From NCBI GenBank assembly GCA_900541865.1, contig UQLO01000002.1, positions 1 to 64,000 on the forward strand: a stretch of 64,000 nt of DNA, read 5' to 3'. A program made the translations under genes and the position numbers. Shown here piece after piece: positions 44,957 to 53,571 of the stretch. Source of the stretch: an uncultured Porphyromonadaceae bacterium (GTDB lineage: Bacteria > Bacteroidota > Bacteroidia > Bacteroidales > Muribaculaceae). The notes beneath the pieces were generated by a model. The model had not been told where the DNA came from. It ran no database searches and worked only from the letters and a program-made list of their open reading frames with translations. Position 1 is the first letter of the stretch. The number at the start of each line of letters is the position of its first letter.

Positions 44957-46075
44957 TTAATGTTTGGAGGCAAGTTCGGCGTAAAGTTCGGCCAGGTCGG
45001 CCGGTGTCACCTCCACGGGGTTGTTGAGCATGTTGGGGTGCATGCTTTCGGAGGCAAGTCGGCTCAGGGCGGCTTCATCCAAATCCAAGTCGGCCAGCGA
45101 AGTGCGCAGTCCGCAGCGCTTCTTCAACTCGGCGATACCGTCGGCGAAGGCGTCGGCGTCGGCAAATCCCAGCAGCCGGCCAAGCTCCTGTGTGCGCGGG
45201 CAGCCCCGCGAGGCGTTGAAGCGTATGAACCAGTCCAGAGTCAAGGCGCAGGCCTCCCCGTGGGGTATTCCGAGAAGCTTGGTCAAAGGATAGGAGCAAG
45301 CGTGGCACGACGACGTTTTCGGAAGTGCAAAAGCCAGTCCGGCCGTAGTGGCGGCTCGCGAGAGTGCCTCGCGGGCAACAATGTCGGCGCCGTCGAAGGT
45401 GGCTTTCTCTATATTGGCAAGTATTGTGCGTGCGGCCTCAACGGCCAGAGCGTCGCATACGGGCTGATGTCCGCGGCCCCAGTAGGCCTCTACGGCGTGG
45501 CAGAGGGCGTCGAAGCCGGTGCAGGCAGTGGTATAGGGCGGAACAGTAGACGTCAGCGCCGGGTCGACCACGGCCACAATGGGGTAGAAAGCATCCGACG
45601 CAAGCGGCATCTTCAGCCCGCGGGCATGGTCGGAGACAACGGCCACGGAAGTCACCTCGCTGCCGGTGCCTGAGGTGGTGGGCACGGCAATCAGAGGCAG
45701 CGCATCGGCCGGTATGGTCTTGGGGTCGGCCATATAGCCTTCGGCAGTGCCGCCGTGGAGGGCGAGGGAGGCCGCTACCTTGGCGCAGTCGAGCACGCTG
45801 CCGCCGCCGAGGGCAACCACGAACTGAGCGCCATGCTCGCGGGCAAGAGCGGCCGCCGCGTTGCACTGCTCGGCCTCCGGGTTGGGTGTCACGGCGCTGT
45901 AGACCGCGCAGCCCAGGGCCGCGGCGAGCTGAGGAGCCAAGCCGCGCCGAACGAACGAGGGCGAGGTCACCAAAAGGCCTCTACTCCACCCACGCGACTG
46001 GATTTCGGCAGCGACGGCATCCTCGGCCGGCTTGCCGAATACTATCTTAACGGGTTGACGATAAATCCATTCCAT
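44957..46075 (-). CDS. Iron-containing alcohol dehydrogenase
   Basis: 372 residues of the Fe-ADH (group III) family. The NAD(P)-binding region has ALGGGSVLDCAK; VPTTSGTGSEVTS is the family signature. Metal ligands are visible: Asp and His in the region GFDALCHAVEAYW, and His residues in SSCHACSYPLTKLLGIPHGEACA. Substrate cannot be told; members act on 1,3-propanediol, butanol, lactaldehyde or phosphonoacetaldehyde. It is the last gene of the six-gene operon, nine bases after the coiled-coil gene. Confidence 0.88.
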   Translation of the reverse strand: MEWIYRQPVKIVFGKPAEDAVAAEIQSRGWSRGLLVTSPSFVRRGLAPQLAAALGCAVYSAVTPNPEAEQCNAAAALAREHGAQFVVALGGGSVLDCAKVAASLALHGGTAEGYMADPKTIPADALPLIAVPTTSGTGSEVTSVAVVSDHARGLKMPLASDAFYPIVAVVDPALTSTVPPYTTACTGFDALCHAVEAYWGRGHQPVCDALAVEAARTILANIEKATFDGADIVAREALSRAATTAGLAFALPKTSSCHACSYPLTKLLGIPHGEACALTLDWFIRFNASRGCPRTQELGRLLGFADADAFADGIAELKKRCGLRTSLADLDLDEAALSRLASESMHPNMLNNPVEVTPADLAELYAELASKH

Positions 46076-46084
46076 GCTGCAATA

Positions 46085-47404
46085 TCAAAATAGCGAGAGC
46101 TGGGCGTCGCTCTCCGGCGGTTTGGGCTTGCGCGGCGGCTCGGTGTAGCCGAAGTCGCTGTTGGCCGGATGCAAAGGCGGCGTGTCGGGCCCCGGCTCGC
46201 TCACGAACCAGTCGGGACACTCAAAGTCGTCGTCGCCGGCGAGTTGCTCCACATCGGCCAGGGCGAAGAGGCCCTTGCTGTCGTCGTTGGTGCGCATGGC
46301 CTGCTCCTTGGCTGCGGCCAGCTCTTCTTTGAGTTTCTTGTTTTTCGATTTCAGGGAGGCTATACGCTCGTCGCGTTTGGCTATAACGGCCTCTACGGTG
46401 CTCAACTGGGTCTCCAGCTCCTTGACCGACTGCCCGAAAGCCTCAGCCTCGGCAAGTTGGCCCTTGGCCTGCTCGAGCTCTTCTCTGACACTCTGCAGTT
46501 GAGCCTCTACGGCGGCCTTTTCCTGCCGTTCGCCGGTGAGTTGCTCCTGAATTTCGGTGTACATCTGCTTGGAGATGTCTACCCCGGCCTGCACGTCGGC
46601 CTGATGGGATTCCAGCTCTGCGATACGAGCAGCAAGTTGCTCGTTTTCAGTCTCTTTGCCGGCGAGTGCAGCCTTCGCCTCCTCCAGTTCCTTTTTCAGG
46701 GACTCAAGTTCGGCGGAAGGAGCCGCCGCGGCCTCTCCTCCCTGCGCCTGCAGGCGCTCTATTTCGCGCTTTAGCTCGTCGATTACTCCGGGCTGCACAT
46801 CGGCCAGCTTGAGCTTGTTGAGCAGACTGCGGTTTTCGAGTTGGAACTGCTCGCGCTCGGCCTCCAGACCCCCTATCTGCTCCTCGAGGTCTTTGACGCG
46901 GTCCTGAAGAGCACGGCGGCGGCGGTCGGCGCTGAGTTGCTGCTCGCGGAGGTTTACTTTTTGCTGCTCAAGCTGTTCCATCTCTTTTCGGAGGCGTTCG
47001 CTTTCGGAGCGTGCCGCGTCCGAGGCATTGCGGAGGCGTGACTCCGCAACCCGTTCGGCCTCAGCGCCCAAGCCGGCCATATACTGCTTGATAGACTCGT
47101 CCATAGCATCGGCAAGGGCCTTGCGCTGTGCCTCGGGGTCGACGCTTTTCTGAAGGAAGTCGGGCAGGGAGGCGTTGAACACCTCCAGCACGCGGTCGAA
47201 GATGGCGCCCGCCGTGGCCGGGTCGAAGGTCATGGGAACCACATCGTCGGCGGGGGCGACTTCGCGCGCTGTGTCGGCAGTCGCGGCGCTCTCCCTCTTC
47301 GCGGGTGCGGGTTCGGCTTCCGTTGGGGTGTCGGTGTATATGTCGTCTTCTTCGTCGTTGCCCCCGAAACCCAGGGCGCGCGATATGGAATTTAAAAAGC
47401 TCAT
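46085..47404 (-). CDS. Coiled-coil protein ending in a sliding-clamp-like motif
   Basis: 439 residues, cytoplasmic. An acidic N-terminus (NDEEDDIYTDTPTE) is followed by a small folded part (70-110, FDRVLEVFNASLPDFLQKS) and a long heptad-rich coiled coil (about 120-375) of the SMC/tropomyosin kind, with many Glu, Gln, Lys and Arg. The tail is flexible and Pro-rich and the last five residues are QLSLF, an exact match to the bacterial beta-clamp binding pentapeptide. I recognise no named family. Its ATG overlaps the stop of the receiver/PPDK-like gene by four bases (ATGA), so the two are probably partners. Confidence 0.8.
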   Translation of the reverse strand: MSFLNSISRALGFGGNDEEDDIYTDTPTEAEPAPAKRESAATADTAREVAPADDVVPMTFDPATAGAIFDRVLEVFNASLPDFLQKSVDPEAQRKALADAMDESIKQYMAGLGAEAERVAESRLRNASDAARSESERLRKEMEQLEQQKVNLREQQLSADRRRRALQDRVKDLEEQIGGLEAEREQFQLENRSLLNKLKLADVQPGVIDELKREIERLQAQGGEAAAAPSAELESLKKELEEAKAALAGKETENEQLAARIAELESHQADVQAGVDISKQMYTEIQEQLTGERQEKAAVEAQLQSVREELEQAKGQLAEAEAFGQSVKELETQLSTVEAVIAKRDERIASLKSKNKKLKEELAAAKEQAMRTNDDSKGLFALADVEQLAGDDDFECPDWFVSEPGPDTPPLHPANSDFGYTEPPRKPKPPESDAQLSLF

Positions 47405-50400
47405 GGCAAAGCGGTTTTTTCCTCCGAAGAGTTGTTTTGTGATTCAGGTTTTTCTATCAGGCCTACACCGGAGCGGCCGTTGACAGCCACCGAAAGAGGC
47501 TCGGCAAAGCGCACCACGCGCACCATATCGTCCTCATATTCGGCCGGAAGGGCGCCGAGGTAATCCCAGCGGCAGAAGCCGTTGCCGGCACGCTCGTCGA
47601 CGGTGAAGTATCCCACCCCGAAGGAGGTGAGATTCTGGAAGAAGTGGGTGCCCTGGCTTGGCTCTATGCGGTAGCCGCCCAGAGCGGCTTCGACTATTAC
47701 GCGGGCACCGGATATATCCGCCCACCGCACTGGCACACCCAGAGCCGGGTCGCTGGAGCCCCACCGACCGGGGCCGATGAGGATATAGTTCTCGCCGCGC
47801 TCGAGGAACTCGGCGTTAAGACGCTGCAGCACAGGCACTACCTCGGAGTTGCGGGCGCTGTTGAAGGTGTCGGGCCGAACGTAGACTATGGTGTGCACAC
47901 CGTCGACCATGCCATGGCCCAGTGCGTTGTTGCTGCGCACAATGAGGTCACTGTCGGCCACTTCCATAATATGGTCGGAGATGAGATTGCGCTTGTCGAT
48001 GATAGGCCGGATTTGCAGCCAGTAGAGATGTGCCTTTATTCCTTCGGGTGTGGGCTTGGCCAGTATGTTGCCGGCAAATTCAATCTCCACAGGACGCTGC
48101 ATGGCACCCTGCCCCTGCCGGAGCATGAAGTCGATGGCTTCAGCAAGGGGTATGGCCTTGTCGCGCAGTATGTTGGCGAAGGTCACAACGCGCCGGCCAC
48201 GACCATACTCATAATCGCGGAGGGCGGCGTCGGCAACGTCGTAGGTCGAAACGGTATACCTCAGCGCACCCGTTCCGGCGAAATCCTGCACGTCTTTTTC
48301 GACCAAGCCCTCGCCCTCGTCGAGGAAGGCCTTGAACTCGGCGTTCTCGCCCGTGGGCAGTGCGAAGAGCTTTCGCTGGGTATCGCGCAGAGCAAGATCG
48401 AGAGTCGAGGTCTGCAGGGCGTGTTCAGGATAGCGGGGCGAAAAACGCAGTCCGCCTCCTCCGTCGACAATGTACTTGCCCAGACCCACGGCGAGTTGGG
48501 CCACGCCGTCCTCGGGCTGCTCGTCGCCCAGCGGGTAGTAGTTGAGCGAACGTCCTACGCCGCTGAAGGAGGGGAAATAGTATCCGCCGTGGTCCTCGCC
48601 GACCACCTCCTGGATGATTACGGCCATTTTCTCCTGGTCGATGACGTTGCTGGTGGCCGTCATATACATTTTGGAAGCCTTGAAGAATACCGAGGCGTAG
48701 ACGGCCTTCACGGCATCGCGCAGCCAGAGCAGACGCTTGTCGCGGTCGGGCGTCCAAGGCACCATATATGTGGCGTAGATGCCCGCAAAGGGCTGATAGT
48801 GCGAGTCTTCGAGCAAGCTGGAGCTGCGCACGGCAAAGGGCCGGTCGACAACATCAAAAAGCGCCATAAAGTCCTCCCAGAGACGTTGCGGCAGTCTGGC
48901 CGCCAGAAAGGCGTCGAGGATGGTTTGGTCGTCGGCGTCGCTCAATGCGATGGGGTAGAGGTCGTTGTCGGCCATAAACTCATCGAAGATGTCGGTGCAC
49001 AGCACTACCGAGCGAGGTATCGAGATGGTGAGTCCGTTGAAGTTGTCGCAGTCCGGATTTTTCTTTATTATGGAGTCCACAAAAGCCAGGCCGCGGCCCT
49101 TTCCGCCCAGACTGCCCTGCCCGATACGGGCAAAGTTGGAGTAGCGGTCGAAGCGGTCCTTCTCGAAAACGGCCACCACGCCGCGGTTCTTCATCTTGCG
49201 GTACTTCACGATGAGGTCGAAGAAGAGTTGGCGCACCGCCGGCGCTTCCTCTACTTTCTCGAACTTGTGGCGCTTGACCACGTCGGCGATGGGGAAGAGG
49301 GCGCGGCTGTAGAGCCACCGCGATATGTCGTTGTGGGAGGCATGGGCAAGAAGAGCGTCGGCGGGGATGTCGAAGATGGCCTTCTGCATATCCTTGAGGT
49401 TGCGGATGGTCATGATTGCCTCCCCGGTGGCCGGGTCGCGGATGATGAAGTCGCCGAAGCCGAAATTGTCCTTTATGGCCTTGCCGAGGTCCACGGAGAG
49501 CTTTTTGGAGTTTTTGTCGACGAAGACGCCTCCGAAGTCCGACAGCTTGCCGGCGTTCTCCACCTCGCTGCTTTCGATGATAATAGGCAGATAGGGGTCC
49601 TGCGATCGAATCCACCGCGCAAGCTTGAGACCGGCCTCGCGGTCTTTGGAGCCTCCGCGCATAAAGCTCACATCGCTGATCACGCCCAGCATGTTGCTGC
49701 CGTATTTCTGATAGAGCTCTACGGCCTCCTCATAGTTTCTGGCCAGCATGACCTTGGGACGGCCGCGCATGCGCAGCATCTGCTCGTGCTGGTTGAGAGC
49801 CTCGGTGGAGAATACCTGGCTCTGCTTGAGGAGAAATTTATATATGTGAGGAAGCACCGAGGAGTAGAAACGCACCGAGTCCTCGACCACCATAATCATC
49901 TGCACGCCCACCTCTGTGATGTCGTCGGCATTGAGGCGGTCCTCCATAAGTTTTATGATGGCCAGCAGCAAGTCCATGTTGCCCAGCCAACTGAACACGA
50001 AGTCCACGTTGCTCATGTCCTGATGCTCCAGCCGCCGCGAAACCTCGCGCGAGAAGGGTGTCAGCACCACAAGCGGAATGGCCGGAAAGTCGGCTTTGAT
50101 GCGGGCAGCTCCGTCGAAGGTGTCGCCCAGTTCGCCGCCCGGCATGGCCACTATCAGGTCGAAAGGCTTTGAGTAGAGCGTTTCGAGGGCCTCGTCCATA
50201 GTGCTGACGCGCGTCACACGCGGCGGCGAGCTCAGATTGAGGGCCACATACTCATTGTAGAGCTGCTCCTCGACGCGACCGTCCTCCTCCATCATAAAGG
50301 CGTCGTAGCGCGAGGCGATCAGAAGCACGTTGAACACACGGTGCTGCATCAGCGCCTGGAACGACGTGTCCTTGAGGTACATCCGGCTTAGAGCTTCCTC

Positions 50401-50406
50401 GTTCAT
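47401..50406 (-). CDS. Receiver-domain/PPDK-type ATP-grasp hybrid protein
   Basis: 1001 residues. Residues 24-160 form a receiver-like fold that lacks the acidic pocket (a pseudo-receiver). Residues 168-310 form a second receiver that keeps it: Glu175-Asp176, phospho-acceptor-like Asp245, Ser279 and Lys298. From about 425 comes the ATP-binding half of PEP synthase/PPDK: IGQGSLGGKGRGLAF, PFAVRSSSLLEDSHYQPFAG and VEIEFAGN with LQIRPI. The phosphohistidine swivel domain and PEP-binding barrel are absent; instead there is a unique C-terminal region (LIGPGRWGSSDP, GTHFFQNLTSFGVGYF). It is often labelled phosphoenolpyruvate synthase, but it cannot do that reaction. Possibly a signal-dependent phosphotransfer enzyme. 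Confidence 0.8.
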   Translation of the reverse strand: MNEEALSRMYLKDTSFQALMQHRVFNVLLIASRYDAFMMEEDGRVEEQLYNEYVALNLSSPPRVTRVSTMDEALETLYSKPFDLIVAMPGGELGDTFDGAARIKADFPAIPLVVLTPFSREVSRRLEHQDMSNVDFVFSWLGNMDLLLAIIKLMEDRLNADDITEVGVQMIMVVEDSVRFYSSVLPHIYKFLLKQSQVFSTEALNQHEQMLRMRGRPKVMLARNYEEAVELYQKYGSNMLGVISDVSFMRGGSKDREAGLKLARWIRSQDPYLPIIIESSEVENAGKLSDFGGVFVDKNSKKLSVDLGKAIKDNFGFGDFIIRDPATGEAIMTIRNLKDMQKAIFDIPADALLAHASHNDISRWLYSRALFPIADVVKRHKFEKVEEAPAVRQLFFDLIVKYRKMKNRGVVAVFEKDRFDRYSNFARIGQGSLGGKGRGLAFVDSIIKKNPDCDNFNGLTISIPRSVVLCTDIFDEFMADNDLYPIALSDADDQTILDAFLAARLPQRLWEDFMALFDVVDRPFAVRSSSLLEDSHYQPFAGIYATYMVPWTPDRDKRLLWLRDAVKAVYASVFFKASKMYMTATSNVIDQEKMAVIIQEVVGEDHGGYYFPSFSGVGRSLNYYPLGDEQPEDGVAQLAVGLGKYIVDGGGGLRFSPRYPEHALQTSTLDLALRDTQRKLFALPTGENAEFKAFLDEGEGLVEKDVQDFAGTGALRYTVSTYDVADAALRDYEYGRGRRVVTFANILRDKAIPLAEAIDFMLRQGQGAMQRPVEIEFAGNILAKPTPEGIKAHLYWLQIRPIIDKRNLISDHIMEVADSDLIVRSNNALGHGMVDGVHTIVYVRPDTFNSARNSEVVPVLQRLNAEFLERGENYILIGPGRWGSSDPALGVPVRWADISGARVIVEAALGGYRIEPSQGTHFFQNLTSFGVGYFTVDERAGNGFCRWDYLGALPAEYEDDMVRVVRFAEPLSVAVNGRSGVGLIEKPESQNNSSEEKTALP

Positions 50407-50418
50407 ATTGCAGTAGTG

Positions 50419-50949
50419 TCAGCGGCGTCGCGAAGTGGCGTCCAGTACGAAAGGAAGCGGTTCGCGCATGGGCGGCAGCCCCGCCGGCAGCATGCGCATA
50501 TAGGCCGCGGCGCTGTCGAGCGAGGACGTGCTGCGGGCCACAACGTAGTAGTACGGTTCGGAGGTTTCCACCACGAAGGCTTCGGGAAGGACGCCCCCGT
50601 CGACCATGCGCTCGCGCATGCTCCGGGCGTTGAAAACCTGCTTGAAGCGGCCTACGACCACGTTGTAGCGGCGTAGGTTCTCGTTGACACCGCCTCCGTT
50701 TTCAGTCACCCTCACATGCTGTGCGCGCACCGCCACGGTGCTGCCGTCGGCAAGGGTGACGGTTCGCGTCTCGGCCTGCCGGCGCACCGCGCCGTAGATG
50801 GTGGAGTCGACGGCCAGCGAGCTGTCGCGGCCCGCCACGGCACGCTCATAAGCCTGTCGATAGTTTGCCTCGCTGGTACGGCAGCCGACCAACCCAAGCA
50901 GGATGGACGCTAACGGAAGCAAGGCGGCAAAGCGGAGGCTGCTCCTCAT
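50419..50949 (-). CDS. SPOR-like lipoprotein
   Basis: 176 residues from the ATG at 50949; lipobox GLVGC with Cys23. The C-terminal region (YNVVVGRFKQVFNARSMRERM, YYYVVARSTSSLDSAAAYMRML) has the beta-alpha-beta layout of a SPOR domain, which binds denuded glycan strands at division sites. A short alpha/beta part precedes it. The start overlaps the stop of the C1B peptidase by four bases (ATGA). The role is probably in the envelope; the exact function is unknown. Confidence 0.78.
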   Translation of the reverse strand: MRSSLRFAALLPLASILLGLVGCRTSEANYRQAYERAVAGRDSSLAVDSTIYGAVRRQAETRTVTLADGSTVAVRAQHVRVTENGGGVNENLRRYNVVVGRFKQVFNARSMRERMVDGGVLPEAFVVETSEPYYYVVARSTSSLDSAAAYMRMLPAGLPPMREPLPFVLDATSRRR

Positions 50950-52154
50950 CGGCGGGTGTATTTGCGGGCTATGGCTGCGGGAACAGCGTTGCGGTTGACG
51001 AGGATGCTGAGCGTCTTGGCCTTGAAGTAGGGCTCGGAAACGTAGAAGAAGCCGTCGTAGACCTGATTGGTGTCCCACGAGTTCTTTACCTTATAATAGC
51101 GGTTGCCGTGCTGGTCGGTGGCTATACCGACCAGTTCCATGCCGTGGTCGTCGGTGGTCTCCTGGCGGTCGAACATGGTCTGACGGCTCTCAGGAGTGAC
51201 TTCGATTTCCTCTACGGGGCCGTCGAACTTGTATCGTTCGGCCTCGCGGTCGCGGTCGGAAAGTTTGACCCAGCGTGCCAGTTCGGTGCCTTCCATATCG
51301 GCGCTGTCCTTGGCCTTGGGCATCACTGCCACGCCCTTGGTCCATTTGAAGCCGGGCTCGGAGACGTCGGCAGCCCAAACTACGGAATAGCCGTTCTCAA
51401 GGGCATTGTCGACCACCTGCTTGAACTCATCAAGCGGAAGGTTCATATAGCTGCCCCACAGCCAGTTGTCGGCAACTTCGAGGGGAAATTCCTCGTAGTA
51501 GGGGTGGTGGGTAAAGGAGGTGAGCGCTATATAGTTGTCGGGGTCCAGACCCAGCGAAGCTGCGTAGCTCTGAGGGGTATAGGTGCGTCCCTTGTACTCG
51601 AAGGTTTCGGGCAACTCGCCCAGGTAGGCGTCCAGAATGCCCTCGACGCCCTGACGCCATGCGGTGCTCAGGCGCTTGTTGGGATTGGCGGCCACAGCCT
51701 GCACGTAGGCCTTCAGAGCAGCGTCGAGTTCGGCGTGAACGTGCTTGTCCTCACCGTACTGAAGACCGGTGTATACCTCCTCGGGGACAGCGCCATAGCG
51801 CTTCCACACGTAAGGCACATCGAGAATGGATCCGCCGGCGGCGAAGTTGGTGGCGCCGTTGAGGCGCACATAGCGGTCGGCCTTGTCGGTAAAGCAGTGG
51901 CGCACGGTGAACATCTCGCTGATATCCAGCGAATCGCCTCCGGCACGGCGTATTTCGTTCTCGAAGAAGCTCGTACCGGCGAAGCACCAGCATGTACCGC
52001 TCTTGTTCTGATCCTTGACGGAGGTGGTCGGCAGGGTCACAACGTCGGTGAATATAAAGCAGGTATCGGCAGCCACGCTGTCGGCAGGAGTCTGTGCCAC
52101 GGCGGCGCCTCCCACGGCGCAGGCACAAAGCATCGAAAGGAATGTTTTGTTCAT
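50946..52154 (-). CDS. Secreted C1B (bleomycin-hydrolase/PepC-like) cysteine peptidase
   Basis: 402 residues with a signal peptide (MNKTFLSMLCACAVGGAAVAQ). Catalytic triad: Cys in KSGTCWCFAG, His in DDHGMELVG, Asn in KNSWDT. The family is normally cytoplasmic as PepC; a signal peptide is common in the Bacteroidales branch, placing it in the periplasm. It likely works as an aminopeptidase or dipeptidase on imported peptides. It overlaps the ilvA stop by one base and the SPOR-like lipoprotein by four. Confidence 0.9.
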   Translation of the reverse strand: MNKTFLSMLCACAVGGAAVAQTPADSVAADTCFIFTDVVTLPTTSVKDQNKSGTCWCFAGTSFFENEIRRAGGDSLDISEMFTVRHCFTDKADRYVRLNGATNFAAGGSILDVPYVWKRYGAVPEEVYTGLQYGEDKHVHAELDAALKAYVQAVAANPNKRLSTAWRQGVEGILDAYLGELPETFEYKGRTYTPQSYAASLGLDPDNYIALTSFTHHPYYEEFPLEVADNWLWGSYMNLPLDEFKQVVDNALENGYSVVWAADVSEPGFKWTKGVAVMPKAKDSADMEGTELARWVKLSDRDREAERYKFDGPVEEIEVTPESRQTMFDRQETTDDHGMELVGIATDQHGNRYYKVKNSWDTNQVYDGFFYVSEPYFKAKTLSILVNRNAVPAAIARKYTRR

Positions 52155-53350
52155 CAGGATATTACATTAAATCCGCGCTGAGCAAGCGCTTCGCGGAGTT
52201 CGTTTATATGGCTTGCATCGCGGGTTTCCACCTCGATGCGGATTGTGCAGCCCGTAATGGCCGCGCTGGTGTTGATTCGTTCGTGGGTTACGCTGAGTAT
52301 GTTGCCGCCGTGGGCGCCGATGGCGTCGCAAACGGCCGAGAGCTGACCGGGTTTGTCGGCAAGGTCGATGATGAAGGTGTGGTTGCGACCTTCCTTGGCC
52401 AGTCCGCGGGTAATGACACGGCTCAGGGTGGTAACATCGATATTTCCGCCGGAGACGAGGCAGACGGTGTTTAGACCCTCGACGGGCAACTTGCCGAACA
52501 TAACGGCGGCTACGGCCACCGCGCCCGCTCCTTCGGCAACGAGTTTCTGCTTCTCAATCAAGGCGAGAATGGCGGCGGCTATTTCGTCGTCGCTCACGGT
52601 AACAACCCCGTCGACATAGCGGTTGCACATATCGAAGGTATTGACTCCCGGCTCCTTGACGGCAATGCCGTCGGCTATGGTGCTCACGTTGTTGAGATGG
52701 CAGAGCTTGCCCTCCTTGAGCGATTCGGCCATAGAGGGCGCTCCGGAGCTCTGTACGCCGTAGACCTTGACGTCCGGCCGAACGTTTTTAATCGCAAAGG
52801 CCACCCCGGAAATCAGACCGCCCCCTCCGATGGGCACTACCACGGCCTGCACTTCGGGCAACTGCTCGAGTATTTCGATGCCGATAGTGCCCTGACCCGC
52901 AATCACCTTGGGGTCGTCGAAGGGATGCACAAAGGAGTAGCCATGCTCCTTCTGCAGCTCCAGGGCGCGAGCATAGGCATCGTCGTAGACGCCCGGCACA
53001 AGGCAGACCTCGGCGCCGTAGCCCTTGGTGGCCTCAACCTTGGAGATGGGAGCCGCCGCCGGAAGGCAGATGAGGCTCTTGATGCCGTTGTGCGTGGCTC
53101 CTAAAGCAACGCCCTGGGCGTGGTTGCCGGCCGAGCAGGCTATCACGCCGCGCTCTTTTTCTTCCGGGCTCAGCTGCGAAATCTTGTAATAAGCGCCGCG
53201 AAGCTTGAACGATCCCGTCAGCTGAAGGTTTTCCGCCTTGAGGAAAACATTGCACTTGTCGCTCAGTTTCGGAGCCGGTATGATAGGGGTGAGCCGGGCT
53301 ACTTCGCCCAGCACCTTGCATGCATTGCGTACTTCTTCAATAGTTAGCAT
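52154..53350 (-). CDS. ilvA: Threonine ammonia-lyase with C-terminal ACT-like domain
   Basis: Deaminates threonine to 2-oxobutyrate with PLP, the first step of isoleucine synthesis or a degradative step. 398 residues from the ATG at 53350. PLP Lys49 lies in TGSFKLRGA; SAGNHAQGVA and the phosphate-binding VPIGGGGLISG follow. A short ACT-like regulatory tail begins near 325 (HTFIIDLADKPGQLSAV). It is the first gene of a six-gene operon whose other members have no obvious link to isoleucine. No ilv or leu genes are near. Confidence 0.93.
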   Translation of the reverse strand: MLTIEEVRNACKVLGEVARLTPIIPAPKLSDKCNVFLKAENLQLTGSFKLRGAYYKISQLSPEEKERGVIACSAGNHAQGVALGATHNGIKSLICLPAAAPISKVEATKGYGAEVCLVPGVYDDAYARALELQKEHGYSFVHPFDDPKVIAGQGTIGIEILEQLPEVQAVVVPIGGGGLISGVAFAIKNVRPDVKVYGVQSSGAPSMAESLKEGKLCHLNNVSTIADGIAVKEPGVNTFDMCNRYVDGVVTVSDDEIAAAILALIEKQKLVAEGAGAVAVAAVMFGKLPVEGLNTVCLVSGGNIDVTTLSRVITRGLAKEGRNHTFIIDLADKPGQLSAVCDAIGAHGGNILSVTHERINTSAAITGCTIRIEVETRDASHINELREALAQRGFNVIS

Positions 53351-53371
53351 CGCCGTATTATTTATAATCTG

Positions 53372-53379
53372 CAAAGTTA
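53372..53379 (-). promoter_or_regulatory. -7 element before ilvA
   Basis: CAAAGTTA on the plus strand, read as TAACTTTG, 22 bases before the ilvA ATG. No good -33 box found. The leader would be only about 15 nt. Confidence 0.45.
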
Positions 53380-53540
53380 AATAAAAAAACGCGATTTCCT
53401 ACCACAGCGAAAAGGAAAATAAATACAAAATGAAGTGCGCCGACCTCCGCGCCGACCTCTTTCTTTCTCAACCCGGCAATCTCCACTCTTACGTTTGACT
53501 TTTTATCCGGCGGAAGGGCGCGGCTTAGGGCTATTTTTCG

Positions 53541-53548
53541 TAATTTTG
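53541..53548 (+). promoter_or_regulatory. -7 element before the EamA transporter
   Basis: TAATTTTG, 24 bases before the ATG at 53572. The -33 box is not clear. It lies about 160 bases from the divergent ilvA element. Confidence 0.45.
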
Positions 53549-53571
53549 CGCGCTGAAAAACCACAATTGCG

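Noticed and set aside
47644..50172. 842-codon open frame opposite the receiver/PPDK hybrid
   Set aside because: Antisense to a gene with clear receiver and ATP-grasp motifs; composition is that of a mirror frame.
47401..50406. Annotation as phosphoenolpyruvate synthase (ppsA)
   Set aside because: The phospho-His swivel domain and PEP-binding barrel are absent, so the reaction is not possible with this chain alone.
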